A stretch of 58,990 nt of DNA from Lentisphaerota bacterium (GCA_016188985.1 JACPGM010000120.1:1-58990), one strand, 5' to 3'; shown: positions 18,405 through 27,102, counted from the stretch's first letter. Translations and numbers: made by a program. Notes: generated from the sequence alone by a model not told the origin.

Positions 18405-19730
18405 ATGAATACGAACCAGTATCGTGCCCTCGACCGCCAATATCTCTGGCATCCTTACTCCCGGCATTCGGCCATTCAGGAGAACGAGTTTCCCATCATC
18501 GTCCGCGGCAAAGGCATTTATCTCTTTGATAATGAAGGCCGCCGCTACTTAGATGCGATTTCATCATGGTGGGCCTGCAACCTGGGGCATGGTCATCCCC
18601 ATCTGGTGCAAGCGTTGACCGACCAGGCCCCGCGCCTGCAGCACAGTATTCTTGGGAATCTCTCGCATCCGGGCGCGATCGAGCTGGCCGAACGCCTGTG
18701 CCGGCTATTTCCCGACAAGCGCCGCCGCGTATTTTTTTGCGGCGATGGTTCCAGCGCCGTGGAAGCCGCGCTCAAGATTGCCGTCCAGTACTGGCACAAT
18801 CTCGGCCAACCCCAGCGGCACCGGTTCGTGGCGTTTTCCAACGCTTACCATGGCGATACCCTGGGCGCGGTCGCGGTCGGCTATCTGCCGGAATTTCACG
18901 CGCCTTTCCAGAGCCTGCTCTTTCCGGTGTTTCGCGTGGAAGCGCCCTTTTGTGGACTCTGTGCCCGGGGCCTGCAGCCGGATAGCTGCGGCCAGGCCTG
19001 TCTGGCGCCGATGGCCGCGGTGCTCAGCTCCCACGCCGCGGAAATTGCCGCGGTGATCATTGAGCCCTTGTGTCAGGGCGCCGCCGGCATGCGCGTCTAT
19101 ATGCCGGAATGTCTGACGAAAATAGCGGCGCTGTGCCGGGAACACGGCGTGCTGCTGATTGATGATGAAATTGCCATGGGGTTCGGCCGCACCGGCGCCA
19201 TGTTCGCCTGCGAGCACGCGGGTGTTGATCCCGATATCGTCTGCCTGGGCAAGGGCTTGGCCGGCGGTTACCTGCCGATGAGCGCCGCGATTGTGCGCGC
19301 GGAGCTCTATGAAACTTTTGCGGACAAGCCCGCTGATCACACTTTCTATCATGGCCATACGTTTGCCGGTAATCCGTTGGCGGCCGCCGTGGCGCTGGAA
19401 ACCCTGCGGATTTATGCGGAAGACCGGATCGTGCAATACGCCCGGAAAGCGGGGGAACAGCTCCAAGCGGCCATGGCGCCGGCCCGTGATTTAAGCGGCG
19501 TGCACAATGTCCGCGGTTTAGGTATGCTCGCGGCCGTTGATCTCGTTGACTGCAATGGGCAACCGGATATTGCCCGCGCCCGGCGGATAGCCGCCTGGCT
19601 GTTAAAGCAAGGTGTCTTAATTCGACCGCTGGGATCGGTCGTGTACCTGATGCCGCCCTTGATTACGCCCGAGGCCGCGCTTGTTCAACTCGCCGGCCAG
19701 CTGCGGCAAGCTATCGCTGAGAATGTTTGA
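18405..19730 (+). CDS. bioA: adenosylmethionine-8-amino-7-oxononanoate aminotransferase
   Basis: The 441-residue product is a class III PLP aminotransferase. It has the BioA motif LWHPYSRHSA near the N-terminus, SSWWACNLGHGHP (about 45-57), FCGDGSSAVEAALKIA, and the PLP-lysine region CLGKGLAGGYLPMSAA (about 276-291). It converts KAPA to DAPA using S-adenosylmethionine as amino donor. I chose the ATG at 18405 because homology begins there; the longer reading frame from TTG 18372 overlaps bioD. It pairs with bioD here and with bioF, bioH-like and bioC ten kilobases downstream. bioB is not in the window. Confidence 0.93.
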   Translation: MNTNQYRALDRQYLWHPYSRHSAIQENEFPIIVRGKGIYLFDNEGRRYLDAISSWWACNLGHGHPHLVQALTDQAPRLQHSILGNLSHPGAIELAERLCRLFPDKRRRVFFCGDGSSAVEAALKIAVQYWHNLGQPQRHRFVAFSNAYHGDTLGAVAVGYLPEFHAPFQSLLFPVFRVEAPFCGLCARGLQPDSCGQACLAPMAAVLSSHAAEIAAVIIEPLCQGAAGMRVYMPECLTKIAALCREHGVLLIDDEIAMGFGRTGAMFACEHAGVDPDIVCLGKGLAGGYLPMSAAIVRAELYETFADKPADHTFYHGHTFAGNPLAAAVALETLRIYAEDRIVQYARKAGEQLQAAMAPARDLSGVHNVRGLGMLAAVDLVDCNGQPDIARARRIAAWLLKQGVLIRPLGSVVYLMPPLITPEAALVQLAGQLRQAIAENV

Positions 19731-19751
19731 GCCAGTTTCAAAACTATTTTT

Positions 19752-19819
19752 GCCACAAAAATGCACAAGCAGAGCACATAAAAAATTGTTATTTTGTGAA
19801 TCTTGTGCCTCTTTGTGGC
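19752..19819. repeat. inverted repeat upstream of murG (GCCACAAA / TTTGTGGC)
   Basis: GCCACAAA...GCACAAG (19752-19769) pairs with CTTGTGC...TTTGTGGC (19802-19819) around an AT-rich loop. The element fills the bioA-murG gap and ends about 30 bases before the murG ATG, so it may form a stem in the murG leader. The style matches the other word-based palindromes in this window. Confidence 0.6.
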
Positions 19820-19848
19820 TAATCATAATTCATTGGGAACACCTTCTC

Positions 19849-21078
19849 ATGAAAATCGCCATCGCCTGCGGCGGAACGGGAGGGCATATTTTTCCTGGTC
19901 TGGCTGTGGCCCGCGTTTTGCAGCAGCGCGACCATGAAGTGGCGCTTTACTTGGCGGGCAAACCGGGCGAAGACCTGGCCGTGGCCGACTGGACCGGCCC
20001 GGTAGTAACCGTGCCGGCCCGCGGGATGTCGTCGCGCAATGCCGGGCGGCTGTTAGTTGCCGGCGTTTATTTGCTGCGCGCGATTTGGCAGAGCCGCCGG
20101 GCGTTGCGGCGTTCCGCCCCTGATGCGCTCCTGGCCATGGGTAGTTATGCTTCGGCGGGACCGGTGTTGGCCGCCCGTTGGCTGCGGATTCCGATTGTTC
20201 TGCATGAGGCCAATGTAATACCGGGCAGGGCCATTAGCTTCTTGAGCCGCCGGGCGGACGCGGTGGCCGTGAGTTTTTCGGATACGAGCAAGCACCTTGC
20301 TCACCGCCGGTTGGTGGTAACTGGCATGCCGGTACGCTGGACCGAAGAGCAGATGACCAACGACAGCCTGCCCTGCGAAGCCTTGGCGAAGCAGGGACGC
20401 CAGACGCCAGACGACAGACGACAGACGGTAGATCACGGAGGGCAGGCGTTTGATGCGCCTCCGCAATTGGAAATTGGAAATTTGGGTTCGCTGGCCCCCA
20501 ATGTCTTCACCCTCCTGGTCATGGGCGGCAGTCGCGGGGCCCATCGGTTGAATGAAATTGTTTCCCAGGCAATTATGCGCCTGCATCGAGAAGGTCGGAA
20601 GCTCCAGGTAATTCACTTGACCGGCTTGGCTGATGAACAAGCGGTGCGTCAGGCTTACCAGCGATCCGGTGTGCCGCACGCGGTCTTCGGATTCCTGCGC
20701 GACATGCCGCGGGCTTATCGGCTATCATTCCTGGCCATTTGCCGCAGCGGCGCTTCGACCTGCGCGGAGCTCTCGCTCCATGGCGTGCCGGCATTGTTGG
20801 TGCCGTATCCCTATGCCATTCATCGGCACCAAACGGCTAATGCCGACGCCCTGGCCGCCGACGGCGCCGCCGACCTTTGCGACGAATCACTACTGAGTGT
20901 GGATTGGCTTTACAACTATATCGTTGCGCTGATGCATGACGAAGCGCGGCTGGCCAGGATGCGCGCTGCGGCGCTCGGACGCGCCGCACCCAACGCGGCC
21001 GCCGCACTGGCTGATCTAGTGGAACAAGCGGGACGCCGAGAAGAGGAAAGAAGCAAACGTCCAACGCTCAACGCTTAA
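19849..21078 (+). CDS. murG: UDP-GlcNAc:lipid I N-acetylglucosaminyltransferase MurG, with palindrome-derived insert
   Basis: The chosen ATG gives a 409-residue protein beginning with the MurG G-loop (AIACGGTGGHIFPGLAVA). It has HEANVIPGRA in the first domain and LLVMGGSRGAHRLN (G-loop 2) and ICRSGASTCAEL (about 300) in the donor-binding domain. It adds GlcNAc to lipid I on the cytoplasmic face of the membrane. The usual length is about 355-365. The surplus sits in the linker between the two GT-B domains (about residues 166-213) and is encoded by a family-B palindrome (20371-20434) plus a GGAAATTGGAAATTTGG tract. The frame stays open across it. Upstream reading from 19681 overlaps bioA and is not needed. 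Confidence 0.93.
   Translation: MKIAIACGGTGGHIFPGLAVARVLQQRDHEVALYLAGKPGEDLAVADWTGPVVTVPARGMSSRNAGRLLVAGVYLLRAIWQSRRALRRSAPDALLAMGSYASAGPVLAARWLRIPIVLHEANVIPGRAISFLSRRADAVAVSFSDTSKHLAHRRLVVTGMPVRWTEEQMTNDSLPCEALAKQGRQTPDDRRQTVDHGGQAFDAPPQLEIGNLGSLAPNVFTLLVMGGSRGAHRLNEIVSQAIMRLHREGRKLQVIHLTGLADEQAVRQAYQRSGVPHAVFGFLRDMPRAYRLSFLAICRSGASTCAELSLHGVPALLVPYPYAIHRHQTANADALAADGAADLCDESLLSVDWLYNYIVALMHDEARLARMRAAALGRAAPNAAAALADLVEQAGRREEERSKRPTLNA
20371..20486 (+). repeat. family-B palindrome inserted in frame inside murG
   Basis: CCCTGC (20371-20376) and GCAGGG (20391-20396) form the core, followed by a CCAGACG/ACAGACG-rich tract to about 20434 and an ATTGGAAATTGGAAATTTGG word to 20486. The intergenic copy at 2462-2600 has the same core and flanking CGTC words. 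It is translated as part of a linker of roughly 45 residues between the MurG domains. Confidence 0.8.
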
Positions 21079-21101
21079 CGTCCAACATTGAATTTCAAAA
21101 G

Positions 21102-23600
21102 ATGACCGACGATCTTAATAAAGCATGTCATCTCTTTTCCGGCCCGTGCGGCCACGTGCACTTTGTGGGGATCGGCGGGGTAGGGATGGCGGCCCTGGCC
21201 TTTCAGCTCAAGCAGAAGGGATTCAAAGTCTCGGGCTGTGATTTACGCGCCGATGAACTGGTAACCTGGCTGGAAGGCCAAGGCATTGAAATTCGGCGCG
21301 GCCACGACCCCAGCCACCTGGCCGGGGCACAGTGGGTTGTGCGCACCGCGGCGGTGCGGTTGGATCATCCGGAGATTCGCTCGGCCGCGGCGCGGGGTAT
21401 TCCCGTTCTTCCGCGCGGAGCGGTGCTGGCCGCACTCCTGCAAAAATTCTTCTCGGTAATTGTCTGCGGCTCGCACGGTAAGACCACCACCACGGCCATG
21501 TTGGCCAGGATTTTCGCCCAGGCCGGCCGCGATCCCTCTTTTTGCATTGGCGGCATCACCGCCCAGGGCGCCGCCGGCGCGGGAAAAAGCAATTTGTTCG
21601 TGGCCGAAGCCGATGAGAGCGACGGCACCTTGGCGTTTTATCAACCCGATATTGCCGTGGTGACCAATCTTGAGTTCGATCACGCCGAGCATTTTGCCGA
21701 TCTGGCCGAGCTGCGCGCGTGTTTTCAAAAAATGCTCGGCCAAGTCCGCCGGCAGATAGTCTATTGTCGGGACGACGCGCAAGCCGCCGCCCTGTGCCGC
21801 GACCTGGCCAAGGGCATCTCCTATGGGTTGACGGCCGGTGGCCACTCTTTTAGTAGCCGCGCCCGTGAGGGCGTGGACTCCGCCGGTTGCCACGGCGTTC
21901 CCGCCAGAGGCGGGTCCGCCTATGGCGGAACCGCTGCGGCTATTGAACATGGCGATTGGCACGCGGTGGCAATCGCCGAGAAGGCTGCGAGCATTTCATT
22001 CCAGGTCTGGCATGGCGCTAAAAAAATGGGACTTATCAAGTTGCCGGCGCCGGGCCGTCATAACGCGCTTAATGCTTTGGCGGCCTGCGCGGTTGCACAG
22101 GTCTGCGGCATCGGATTTGACGCCTGCCAAGCCGCCTTGCAGACCTTTCAGCCGGTGCGGCGGCGCTTTGAGCGGATAAGTTCCAGCGATGAGGTCCTGG
22201 TAATTTCCGATTACGCGCATCATCCCACGGAGATTGCCGCTACCTTGCGGAACCTCCCGCGTCTGAAGCGCCAACGCTTCTTCGCCGTATTCCAGCCGCA
22301 CCGTTATAGCCGCACGCGCGCTTTGCGAACAGAATTTGCCGCCGCGCTTAAGAACGTGGATGAGCTTATCCTTGCGCCGGTCTACGCGGCCTCGGAATCG
22401 GCCGTGATGGGCGGCACGCATTGGGACCTCTATGAGCAGGTTCGCCACGCCGGACAGGTCCGGGCATTGGCAGCCTCTTCGCTTGAGCAGGCCTGGGGCT
22501 ATCTGCGCACGGCACTCAAGGCCGGTGACGGCCTGTTGATTCTGGGGGCAGGCGATGTGGAGAAAATTGGGAATTGGGCGCGCGCGGAAATCGCGCAGCG
22601 TGGTTTGCAGGAACTGGATCCGGCCCAAGCCTGGGCCGCGACGTTGGCCAAGATGCCCTGGGAAGCTACTATTTTTAAACGCTCGGCGCCGCTGGCCGCT
22701 AAAACAACTTTGCGCGTAGGCGGCGCGGCTGATATTCTGGCCCAGGTTTCCAATGAAGCCGATTTAACCAGCTTGCTCCATTGGGCGCATGACAACCAAG
22801 TGCCGTTCACGGTGTTGGGCGCGGGAAGTAATATGCTCGTCAGCGATCTGGGCGCACGCGGAGTGGTCGTGCGCCTGGGCGGCCAGGTGTTCCGGCAAAT
22901 TTATCATGGTAACAGTTGGCTGGACGATCGTCAAAATAACTTAGTGTGCTTGGGCGGCCAGGTATTCCGGCAAATTCGCCGGGAGGCCGAAACCCAAGTC
23001 GTCTTTGGCGCGGCCGTAAGGCTGAAGGAATTGACCGGCCGACTGGCGGCCGATGGTCTGTCCGGGCTGGAATTTCTAACGGGCATTCCGGGAACGGTGG
23101 GCGGAGCGCTTCGTATGAATGCCGGCGCTTTTGGCGAGGCGATTGGCGAACGTGTCCTCTGGATTCGTTTCCTTAATCCGGATGGTTCGGCCCAGGTAGC
23201 CGCAGCCGCGGCGCTTGCTTTTGGCTATCGCTGCTGTCCGGAATTGGCCGGCAAGATTGTGATCGAGGCAGCCTTTCAGGTGGCGTCGTCAAATCAGGCA
23301 AAGGTGCGCGCATGCATGGCTGAGATCAGTAAGCGTCGAAGCCGGTTCGATATCTGGCCTTCGGCCGGCTCGGTGTTCCGTAATCCGGAGGGCGACTTTG
23401 CCGGACGGTTGCTGGAAGGTTGCGGGCTAAAAGGCCGGAGGGTGGGCGGCGCCCGCGTTGCGGAAGAGCACGCTAATTTTATTGTCACTGAGCGCGGGGC
23501 CATGGCCTCCGATGTGCGCGCGCTTATGGAAATCATGGCCGACGCGGTGCGCCAAAAGTTTGGCGTTGAGTTGAAAAAGGAAATTGTGTGCCTGGAATAA
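21102..23600 (+). CDS. murC-murB: fused UDP-MurNAc:L-alanine ligase and UDP-enolpyruvyl-GlcNAc reductase (MurC-MurB)
   Basis: The 832-residue protein joins two consecutive peptidoglycan enzymes. MurC (about 1-500) shows HFVGIGGVGMAALA, the P-loop VCGSHGKTTTTAM, EADESDGT and DYAHHPTEIAATL. MurB (about 515-832) shows LRVGGAADILA, VLGAGSNMLVSD, GIPGTVGGALRMNAGAFGE and the C-terminal SAGSVFRNPEG with EEHANFIV. MurB reduces enolpyruvyl-UDP-GlcNAc to UDP-MurNAc, and MurC adds L-Ala, so the fusion couples two successive steps. Such fusions are known in Chlamydiae/Verrucomicrobia-type lineages in one or the other form. A palindrome (21854-21942) is inserted in the MurC part and a 75-bp in-frame duplication lies in the MurB FAD domain. 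The gene follows murG by 23 bases. Confidence 0.95.
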   Translation: MTDDLNKACHLFSGPCGHVHFVGIGGVGMAALAFQLKQKGFKVSGCDLRADELVTWLEGQGIEIRRGHDPSHLAGAQWVVRTAAVRLDHPEIRSAAARGIPVLPRGAVLAALLQKFFSVIVCGSHGKTTTTAMLARIFAQAGRDPSFCIGGITAQGAAGAGKSNLFVAEADESDGTLAFYQPDIAVVTNLEFDHAEHFADLAELRACFQKMLGQVRRQIVYCRDDAQAAALCRDLAKGISYGLTAGGHSFSSRAREGVDSAGCHGVPARGGSAYGGTAAAIEHGDWHAVAIAEKAASISFQVWHGAKKMGLIKLPAPGRHNALNALAACAVAQVCGIGFDACQAALQTFQPVRRRFERISSSDEVLVISDYAHHPTEIAATLRNLPRLKRQRFFAVFQPHRYSRTRALRTEFAAALKNVDELILAPVYAASESAVMGGTHWDLYEQVRHAGQVRALAASSLEQAWGYLRTALKAGDGLLILGAGDVEKIGNWARAEIAQRGLQELDPAQAWAATLAKMPWEATIFKRSAPLAAKTTLRVGGAADILAQVSNEADLTSLLHWAHDNQVPFTVLGAGSNMLVSDLGARGVVVRLGGQVFRQIYHGNSWLDDRQNNLVCLGGQVFRQIRREAETQVVFGAAVRLKELTGRLAADGLSGLEFLTGIPGTVGGALRMNAGAFGEAIGERVLWIRFLNPDGSAQVAAAAALAFGYRCCPELAGKIVIEAAFQVASSNQAKVRACMAEISKRRSRFDIWPSAGSVFRNPEGDFAGRLLEGCGLKGRRVGGARVAEEHANFIVTERGAMASDVRALMEIMADAVRQKFGVELKKEIVCLE
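21854..21942 (+). repeat. family-D palindrome (TAGCCGC...GCGGCTA) inserted in frame inside murC
   Basis: Outer arms TAGCCGC (21854-21860) and GCGGCTA (21936-21942) enclose GCCCGTGAGGGCGTGGA and a family-C core. An intergenic copy at 27044-27102 has the same outer arms and GCCCGTAAGGGCGTGGA at the same place. Within the protein it encodes roughly 30 residues (SSRAREGVDSAGCHG...) in the MurC central domain. Confidence 0.85.
22875..22976 (+). repeat. 75-bp-spaced in-frame direct repeat in the MurB part
   Basis: The 27-base segment starting CTGGGCGGCCAGGTGTTCC at 22875 recurs at 22950 as TTGGGCGGCCAGGTATTCC with two differences. The period is 75 bases (25 codons). The product therefore reads GGQVFRQI twice around a YHGNSWLDDRQNN linker. 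It looks like a local tandem duplication that preserves frame in the FAD-binding half of MurB. Confidence 0.8.
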
Positions 23601-23615
23601 CGGAAACTGGGGTAT

Positions 23616-23696
23616 GAGATTCCTCGACTACGCTTCGCTTCGCTCGGAATGACAAAGGCCCTGTGTTCTGTCATCCCGAGCTTGTCGAGGGATCTC
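23616..23696. repeat. family-E inverted repeat between murC-murB and ddl
   Basis: GAGATTCCTCGAC...CTCGGAATGACA faces TGTCATCCCGAG...GTCGAGGGATCTC. It is the same element, in opposite internal order, as 15055-15150. No other content is seen in the 143-base gap apart from a short leader to ddl. Confidence 0.75.
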
Positions 23697-23743
23697 ATGT
23701 GCACTAATAAACATCGCGACAGATACCCCGTATCGCAACATAT

Positions 23744-24667
23744 ATGAGCTGCGCAACTGAAATGCATGTCCAAGTGAATCGAGATTTTAAGCGCGTGGCC
23801 GTCCTGATGGGCGGGCCTTCCCAGGAACGGGAAGTATCGTTGCGTTCGGGCGCCGCAGTGGCCCAAGGCCTACGCGACGCCGGCTACGAAGCGCTGGAAG
23901 TGGATGTTCAAGACCGTGTCCTGAACCTGCCGCCGGGGGTGGAAGCCGTTTTCATAGCGTTGCATGGCGAGTTCGGCGAGGATGGACAGGTGCAGGAGAT
24001 GCTGGAGCAACAACAAATTCCCTACACGGGCTCCGGCCCGGAGGCCAGCCGGATAGCGTTTGATAAAGTCCGCGCCAAACAGATTATGCTTGCGCAGGGC
24101 ATTGCCACGCCAAAATTTGAAGTTCTTGAGCGCGGTCAGCGGCGCAGTCTGCCTTTGCCGGTGGTGGTCAAGCCGGTGCGGCAGGGTTCCAGCTTCGGCT
24201 GTCACAAGGTTACCGCGGAGACCGCCTGGCCCACAGCCTTAGCCGATGCTTTGCGCTATAACCATGAAGCGCTGGTGGAAGAATATATTGACGGACGGGA
24301 ATTAACCGTCGGGATTGTGGATAAAGAAGTGTTGCCAGTGATTGAAATCCGCGCGCCGGACAATACCTACGACTACCGGGCCAAATACACGAAGGGGCTC
24401 ACGGAGTACCTGGTGCCGGCGCCGCTGGATGCGGAGGCCGCGCAGAGGTGTCAGGATCTTTCCGGGCGGACTTACCAGGCCCTGGGCACGCGCGGGATGG
24501 GCCGGGTGGATTTACGGATGAGTTCCACGGGAGCAATCTATGTGTTAGAGTTGAACACGATCCCCGGCTTCACGGAAACGAGCCTCCTGCCTAAGGCCGC
24601 GCGCGCGGCGGGAATATCATTTTCCGCGTTGTGCGACCGTATCTTACGCACAGCCATCCCAGGATGA
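23744..24667 (+). CDS. ddl: D-alanine--D-alanine ligase
   Basis: The 307-residue ATP-grasp enzyme has the Ddl N-terminus (VAVLMGGPSQEREVSLRSG), HGEFGEDGQVQEMLEQQQIPYTGSG (about 75-99), VVKPVRQGSSFG (about 143-154), the EEYIDGRELTVG segment and the catalytic ELNTIPGFTETSLLPKAA (about 270-287). It joins two D-Ala for the peptidoglycan pentapeptide. It follows murG and murC-murB as in dcw-type clusters. An alternative Met at 23762 is equally possible, since neither start has a strong ribosome binding site. Length matches DdlB. Confidence 0.95.
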   Translation: MSCATEMHVQVNRDFKRVAVLMGGPSQEREVSLRSGAAVAQGLRDAGYEALEVDVQDRVLNLPPGVEAVFIALHGEFGEDGQVQEMLEQQQIPYTGSGPEASRIAFDKVRAKQIMLAQGIATPKFEVLERGQRRSLPLPVVVKPVRQGSSFGCHKVTAETAWPTALADALRYNHEALVEEYIDGRELTVGIVDKEVLPVIEIRAPDNTYDYRAKYTKGLTEYLVPAPLDAEAAQRCQDLSGRTYQALGTRGMGRVDLRMSSTGAIYVLELNTIPGFTETSLLPKAARAAGISFSALCDRILRTAIPG

Positions 24668-24809
24668 GGAATGGTTCCCTGAAGATTGCATGGCAACGTG
24701 CAATGTTCACCCTTTGGGCCGTCGGCACCCCCGTTTCCATCTCAGGCTTGCAGAGCTTCTAAATTCCTGTATTTTGGTTCAGAAAAAGTTCGTGCTCCAT
24801 GGGGCAAAC

Positions 24810-25622
24810 ATGACCCATTCTGACCAGGAGTTGATTTGTCTTTATTGTGTGGCCGAGGCTGCGCCGGACTTGGCCGCCCTTACCTCGCCGGTCGTTGACC
24901 TGCGCGCCATAGCGCATCGCGACCTCCATGCCGTAGTCTCTAATGTTAGCGAACTGGAATTCAACGAACAGGCCCTGACCCAGAACCTGAAAAATCCGGA
25001 ATGGCTCAAGCCGAAGGTTCGGCGCCACGAAAGCGTTATCGAAGCAGTTATGCGCCAGCAGACCGTAGCACCCTTCAAGTTTGCCACGCTCTTCCGGACG
25101 GAGGACAGCCTAAAGGCTTGCCTGGATCAGCATTACGCGGTCCTGAAGGCCGCCTTAGCGGAATTCAAAGGCCGGCAGGAATGGAGAGTAATAATATATT
25201 GCCAGCGCCAGAAATTGCAGGAGGCCTTGGCTACTCAGGATGAAACTCTTCAAGACTTGGACGCCCGGATCGCTAAAGCCGACCAGGATACGGCTGTCCT
25301 CCTGCGCAAACAGCGCGAGGACACCCTGCGTGTGTTGGTTGAGCGCAAGCTGTTGGACTACAGCCAGGATTGTTTTGACCGCCTGAGCGACGTCAGCCTC
25401 AAGGCGCGGCTCAATCCTCCGCTGCCTGGAGAAGTTACACCGCAACACGAGGAAATGATCCTGCATGCGGCCTTTTTTATCGAGGCGGCAAAACACAGCG
25501 TGCTCATGGGCGAGGGCTATAAGCTCAAGGCCGATTATGAAGATAAGGGCTTGCGCCTGGATTGCACCGGTCCCTGGCCGCCCTATAATTTCTGTTCCTT
25601 TGCCAAGAGCTCTGATTCGTAA
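24810..25622 (+). CDS. GvpL/GvpF-family protein
   Basis: The 270-residue protein matches the gas-vesicle GvpL/F family. The N-terminal half has LYCVAEA, HAVVSNVSELEF, a PFKFATLFRTEDSL motif (about 88-101) and EWRVIIYC. The C-terminal half has a coiled-coil-like helix and the highly diagnostic ending GLRLDCTGPWPPYNFCSF. GvpF/L proteins are small structural or assembly partners of GvpA in gas vesicles. No gvpA or other gvp gene is near, so the role here is uncertain: it may be a lone remnant or a repurposed protein. An upstream ATG at 24690 is in frame, but homology starts at 24810. Confidence 0.8.
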   Translation: MTHSDQELICLYCVAEAAPDLAALTSPVVDLRAIAHRDLHAVVSNVSELEFNEQALTQNLKNPEWLKPKVRRHESVIEAVMRQQTVAPFKFATLFRTEDSLKACLDQHYAVLKAALAEFKGRQEWRVIIYCQRQKLQEALATQDETLQDLDARIAKADQDTAVLLRKQREDTLRVLVERKLLDYSQDCFDRLSDVSLKARLNPPLPGEVTPQHEEMILHAAFFIEAAKHSVLMGEGYKLKADYEDKGLRLDCTGPWPPYNFCSFAKSSDS

Positions 25623-25696
25623 AGATTAATAAATGATTGTGTCCGTTTTTGCGCCGGACCTATTACAATGCTGGCGTCAAAGAAAGGATCTGCAAA

Positions 25697-26980
25697 ATGC
25701 CCCCGAATGTGATTGTGGCCCAATCCGGCGGACCATCGCCGGTCATCAACAATTCGTTGCGCGGCGTGATTGATGCCTGCCGCGAACAGCCCGCCGATTT
25801 CGGCACAATCTATGCCGGCTGGCACGGAATCGAAGGCGTGCTCAAGGAAGAGCTGCTCGATTTGTCCTCGCAGGACCCCCGCGAAATCGCCTTGCTGGCC
25901 ACCACGCCCGCGGCCGGCGCCATCGGCACCTGCCGTTACAAGCTGAAAGAAAAACAGAAAAACGACTTTGACCGCATCATTGCCGTCCTGAAAGCCCACC
26001 AAATCGGCTATTTCTTTTACATGGGCGGCAACGATTCCATGGATACGGCTCATAAGATCAGTCGGCTGGCCCGTGCGAGCGGCCTTGACCTGATCGCCGT
26101 CGGCGTGCCCAAGACCATTGACAATGATGTCGGGGACGCCGCCTTCAAGCTTATTGACCACACGCCCGGCTACGGCTCCGTCGCGCGTTACTGGGCCTGC
26201 CTGATCCAGAATGCCAACGAGGAAAACGCGGGCTCCTGTCCCGCCGACCCCGTGCTGGTGATCCAGATGATGGGCCGCAAGATCGGCTATATTCCCGCCG
26301 CGGCCCGCCTGGCGGATCCCCTGCGGGAAATGCCTCTCCAGATTTATATGCCGGAAAGCGGGCTAACCCTTGAACAGTTGGCCGATAATGTTAATGACGA
26401 GTTGAAACGCAGTGGTCGCTGCCTGGTGGCGCTCAGCGAAGGCTTTGAGGTCGGCGAACTCGGTGCGCGTCGCGACGCCTTCGGGCACGTCGAGTTTGGC
26501 GCCAGCGAAATGACCGCGCAGCAAGTCGTTGTCTCCTATCTGAATGCCAAGGGCCTGGCCGCGCGCGGTTCGGCCCGCGGCCAGGTTGCCGGCACTGACC
26601 AGCGTTCCACCTCGGTCTTTGCTTCCACTGTGGACCTTGAGGAAGCCTATCAGGTCGGCCGCCACGCCGTGGAAATTGCCCGCCGTGACGGCAGCGGCTG
26701 GATGGCCACCATCCTGCGCTTACCGGGCCGGAAATACAGCGTGCGCTATGATAAGGTGCCCTTGGAACAGGTGGCCAACAGCGAGCGGACTTTCCCCTTA
26801 GCGTGGCTGCAGCCCAACAAGATTGATGTAACCGACGACTTCCTGCGCTATGCCCGGCCGCTGATCGGCACGAAGTGGGTCAGAGTTCCGCTGGAAAAAG
26901 GTTTGCAGCGCTTTGCCCGGCTCCGACCGATCTTCGTGGAGAAAAAATGTCCGCCGTATTGTCCGGAAGCGTATGCTTAA
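25697..26980 (+). CDS. 6-phosphofructokinase, probably pyrophosphate-dependent
   Basis: The start with an AAAGGA site seven to eight bases upstream gives 427 residues. The N-terminal AQSGGPSPVINNSLRG motif, the GGNDSMDTA loop (about 112-120) and the PKTIDND motif (about 138-144) place it in the PFK superfamily. At the position of E. coli PfkA Gly104 there is Asp, and the Lys of PKTIDND replaces Gly, both features of the PPi-using enzymes. It would interconvert fructose-6-phosphate and fructose-1,6-bisphosphate using PPi, which makes the step reversible. It stands alone downstream of the gvpL/F gene with a 74-base gap. The assignment as PPi-type is an inference from those two residues. Confidence 0.9.
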   Translation: MPPNVIVAQSGGPSPVINNSLRGVIDACREQPADFGTIYAGWHGIEGVLKEELLDLSSQDPREIALLATTPAAGAIGTCRYKLKEKQKNDFDRIIAVLKAHQIGYFFYMGGNDSMDTAHKISRLARASGLDLIAVGVPKTIDNDVGDAAFKLIDHTPGYGSVARYWACLIQNANEENAGSCPADPVLVIQMMGRKIGYIPAAARLADPLREMPLQIYMPESGLTLEQLADNVNDELKRSGRCLVALSEGFEVGELGARRDAFGHVEFGASEMTAQQVVVSYLNAKGLAARGSARGQVAGTDQRSTSVFASTVDLEEAYQVGRHAVEIARRDGSGWMATILRLPGRKYSVRYDKVPLEQVANSERTFPLAWLQPNKIDVTDDFLRYARPLIGTKWVRVPLEKGLQRFARLRPIFVEKKCPPYCPEAYA

Positions 26981-27008
26981 ATGCATAAGGTTAATGAATT
27001 TTCCGCAT

Positions 27009-27028
27009 CGAAGGCGTATCCGCCTTCG
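27009..27028. repeat. family-C hairpin downstream of phosphofructokinase
   Basis: CGAAGGCG (27009-27016), loop TATC, and CGCCTTCG (27021-27028) form a perfect 8-bp stem 30 bases after the stop codon. There is no U-run, so it is listed as a repeat first and a possible terminator second. Confidence 0.6.
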
Positions 27029-27043
27029 GTGGACAATCCGGGG

Positions 27044-27102
27044 TAGCCGCGCCCGTAAGGGCGTGGATTCCTCCGGCGGCCACGGGCTCACGCCCGCGGC
27101 TA
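27044..27102. repeat. family-D palindrome (TAGCCGC...GCGGCTA), intergenic copy
   Basis: TAGCCGC (27044-27050) and GCGGCTA (27096-27102) enclose GCCCGTAAGGGCGTGGA and a CCACGGGC...CGCCC stretch. It is the 59-base intergenic counterpart of the element inside murC. A further GTAGCCGCC...GGCGGCCTA half-element follows at about 27112-27132. Confidence 0.8.
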
